This document shows positions 7,675-8,459 of a stretch of DNA of 8,459 nucleotides, piece after piece. The notes under the pieces are model-generated. The model saw only the letters and a list, made by a program, of their open reading frames with translations, was not told the origin of the DNA and ran no database searches. The stretch is from Bacteroidota bacterium (lineage in GTDB: Bacteria; Bacteroidota; Bacteroidia; Bacteroidales; B18-G4), in NCBI GenBank assembly GCA_003648575.1, contig QMPN01000128.1, positions 1-8,459 of the forward strand, read 5' to 3'. The position numbers and the translations under genes are program-made. Within the stretch, counting starts at the first letter, position 1, and every line of letters begins with the position of its first letter.

Positions 7675-8459
7675 ATGACCAATTATGGTGAAATTAGCCT
7701 TGATGAGAAAGTTGCTTTTTTGAAGCATGTAAATATTTTCACTGAAACCGGTGATGAATTCCTCTTTTCCCTGGCTACTGTATTGCAGGGTATGAAAGCG
7801 AAGGCCCAGCAAAGCATTGTAAAAAAAGGTGAGCCTGGCGATGCCATGTATATTATCACCAATGGCTCGGTCAGGATTCACGACGGCAGTCATGTCCTTT
7901 CCCGGCTATCGAAAAATGATGTGTTCGGGGAGTATTCCCTTATTGATGATGGACCAAGGTCGGCATCCGTGACCACCGAAGAAGAGAGTTACTTCCTGCG
8001 TTTGCGGCGGGATGATTTCGAGAGCATGCTGAGCGATGATCCCGGTTTTGCCAAGGGAATCATGAGGGTGATGACCGGCAGGATGAGGAACATGAATGAG
8101 TTGGAAGAGAAATTGGCCAAGAGCTATATCAAGATTCAGAAGCAGAAGGAAGCCATCGAAGCACAGAACCAGAATATAAGGGGCGCCAAAGAAAAACTGG
8201 AAGAACAAAACTTCGAACTGCTTCACCTGAATGAAGAGAAGAACCACCTGATCAGCGTGGTAGTGCACGGCCTTAAGAACCCCCTGACCAGCAGTCTGAC
8301 CATGATTGATATGATGATGAACGACCCTGAAAAGGTTTGTGAAGAGCACAGAGAGTATGCTGAGATCATTCAGAATTCACTGCAGCGTATGAATAAGATG
8401 ATCAACCAGGTGTTGGATATCAATGTGATCGAATCGAAAGTATACCAGCTGAATACGGA
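7675..8459 (+). CDS. Cyclic-nucleotide-binding sensor histidine kinase, N-terminal 261 residues (partial)
   Basis: A soluble sensor kinase cut by the window end. Residues ~13-118 form a CRP-like cyclic-nucleotide-binding domain: KKGEPGDAMYIITNGSV (50-66) and the phosphate-binding cassette FGEYSLIDDGPRSASV (84-99), with Glu86 and Arg95 where they contact ribose and phosphate in cAMP-binding homologues. A charged, Gln/Glu/Lys-rich coiled coil follows (~140-192), leading into the dimerisation/phosphoacceptor helix SVVVHGLKNPLTSSL (194-208) with His198. The H-box normally reads H(D/E)LKNP; here Gly199 replaces the acidic residue. No signal peptide, membrane segment or PAS domain is visible, so it should sense a cytoplasmic ligand. 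The ATP-binding domain lies beyond the window, so kinase activity cannot be confirmed. ATG 7675 is the first start after an in-frame stop at 7660-7662 and gives a normal domain N-terminus. Its response regulator is not in view. Confidence 0.85.
   Translation, partial: MTNYGEISLDEKVAFLKHVNIFTETGDEFLFSLATVLQGMKAKAQQSIVKKGEPGDAMYIITNGSVRIHDGSHVLSRLSKNDVFGEYSLIDDGPRSASVTTEEESYFLRLRRDDFESMLSDDPGFAKGIMRVMTGRMRNMNELEEKLAKSYIKIQKQKEAIEAQNQNIRGAKEKLEEQNFELLHLNEEKNHLISVVVHGLKNPLTSSLTMIDMMMNDPEKVCEEHREYAEIIQNSLQRMNKMINQVLDINVIESKVYQLNT

Noticed and set aside
7621..8349. Minus-strand open frames (7621-7893 and 7906-8349) opposite the sensor kinase
   Set aside because: The plus strand encodes a clear cNMP-binding and HisKA protein here; the His- and Phe-rich antisense products are reverse-strand artefacts.

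Overview
The window looks like a chromosome segment from an anaerobic or microaerophilic member of the Bacteroidota. Three things point there. A protein ends in a type IX secretion (Por) sorting domain, a system essentially confined to that phylum. Several spacers carry the Bacteroidota vegetative promoter signature (TTTG about 19 bases upstream of TAnnTTTG). Starts lack Shine-Dalgarno sequences and sit behind AT-rich leaders. Two oxygen-sensitive 2-ketoacid:ferredoxin oxidoreductases fit a fermentative, ferredoxin-based metabolism.

Layout. Positions 1-2088 (minus) hold the first 696 residues of a single-chain pyruvate:ferredoxin oxidoreductase (nifJ), cut by the window edge inside its first 4Fe-4S motif. 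A 239-base AT-rich divergent spacer with a spaced direct repeat separates it from a dihydroorotate-dehydrogenase-like flavoprotein at 2328-3341 (plus). A strong bidirectional terminator (3360-3392) ends that gene and the convergent iorA-iorB operon (5623 to 3414, minus), which encodes indolepyruvate:ferredoxin oxidoreductase. A 135-base divergent spacer with two perfect inverted repeats and two TAnnTTTG boxes leads to acpH, acyl-carrier-protein phosphodiesterase, at 5759-6346 (plus).

Convergent with acpH is a secreted T9SS cargo gene (7400 to 6366, minus). Its signal peptide and mature part are in the same frame but separated by one in-frame TAA at 7299-7301, although the promoter upstream is a textbook one. 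A 274-base divergent spacer then leads to the start of a soluble sensor kinase (7675 to the window end, plus): a cyclic-nucleotide-binding domain, a coiled coil and a HisKA-type phosphoacceptor helix whose H-box reads HGLKNP instead of H(D/E)LKNP.

How the genes work together. NifJ and IorAB both oxidise 2-ketoacids to acyl-CoA and pass electrons to ferredoxin or flavodoxin; the DHOD-like protein between them lacks the DHODH active-site loop and may be a flavoprotein linked to that metabolism (inference). AcpH, the T9SS cargo and the kinase show no obvious link to it. I see no IS element, CRISPR array, tRNA or rRNA. Every gap between genes is shorter than 300 bases. I do not see a clearly new multi-gene system; the points most worth a second look are the interrupted T9SS gene, the altered kinase H-box and the operator-like repeats in the divergent spacers.
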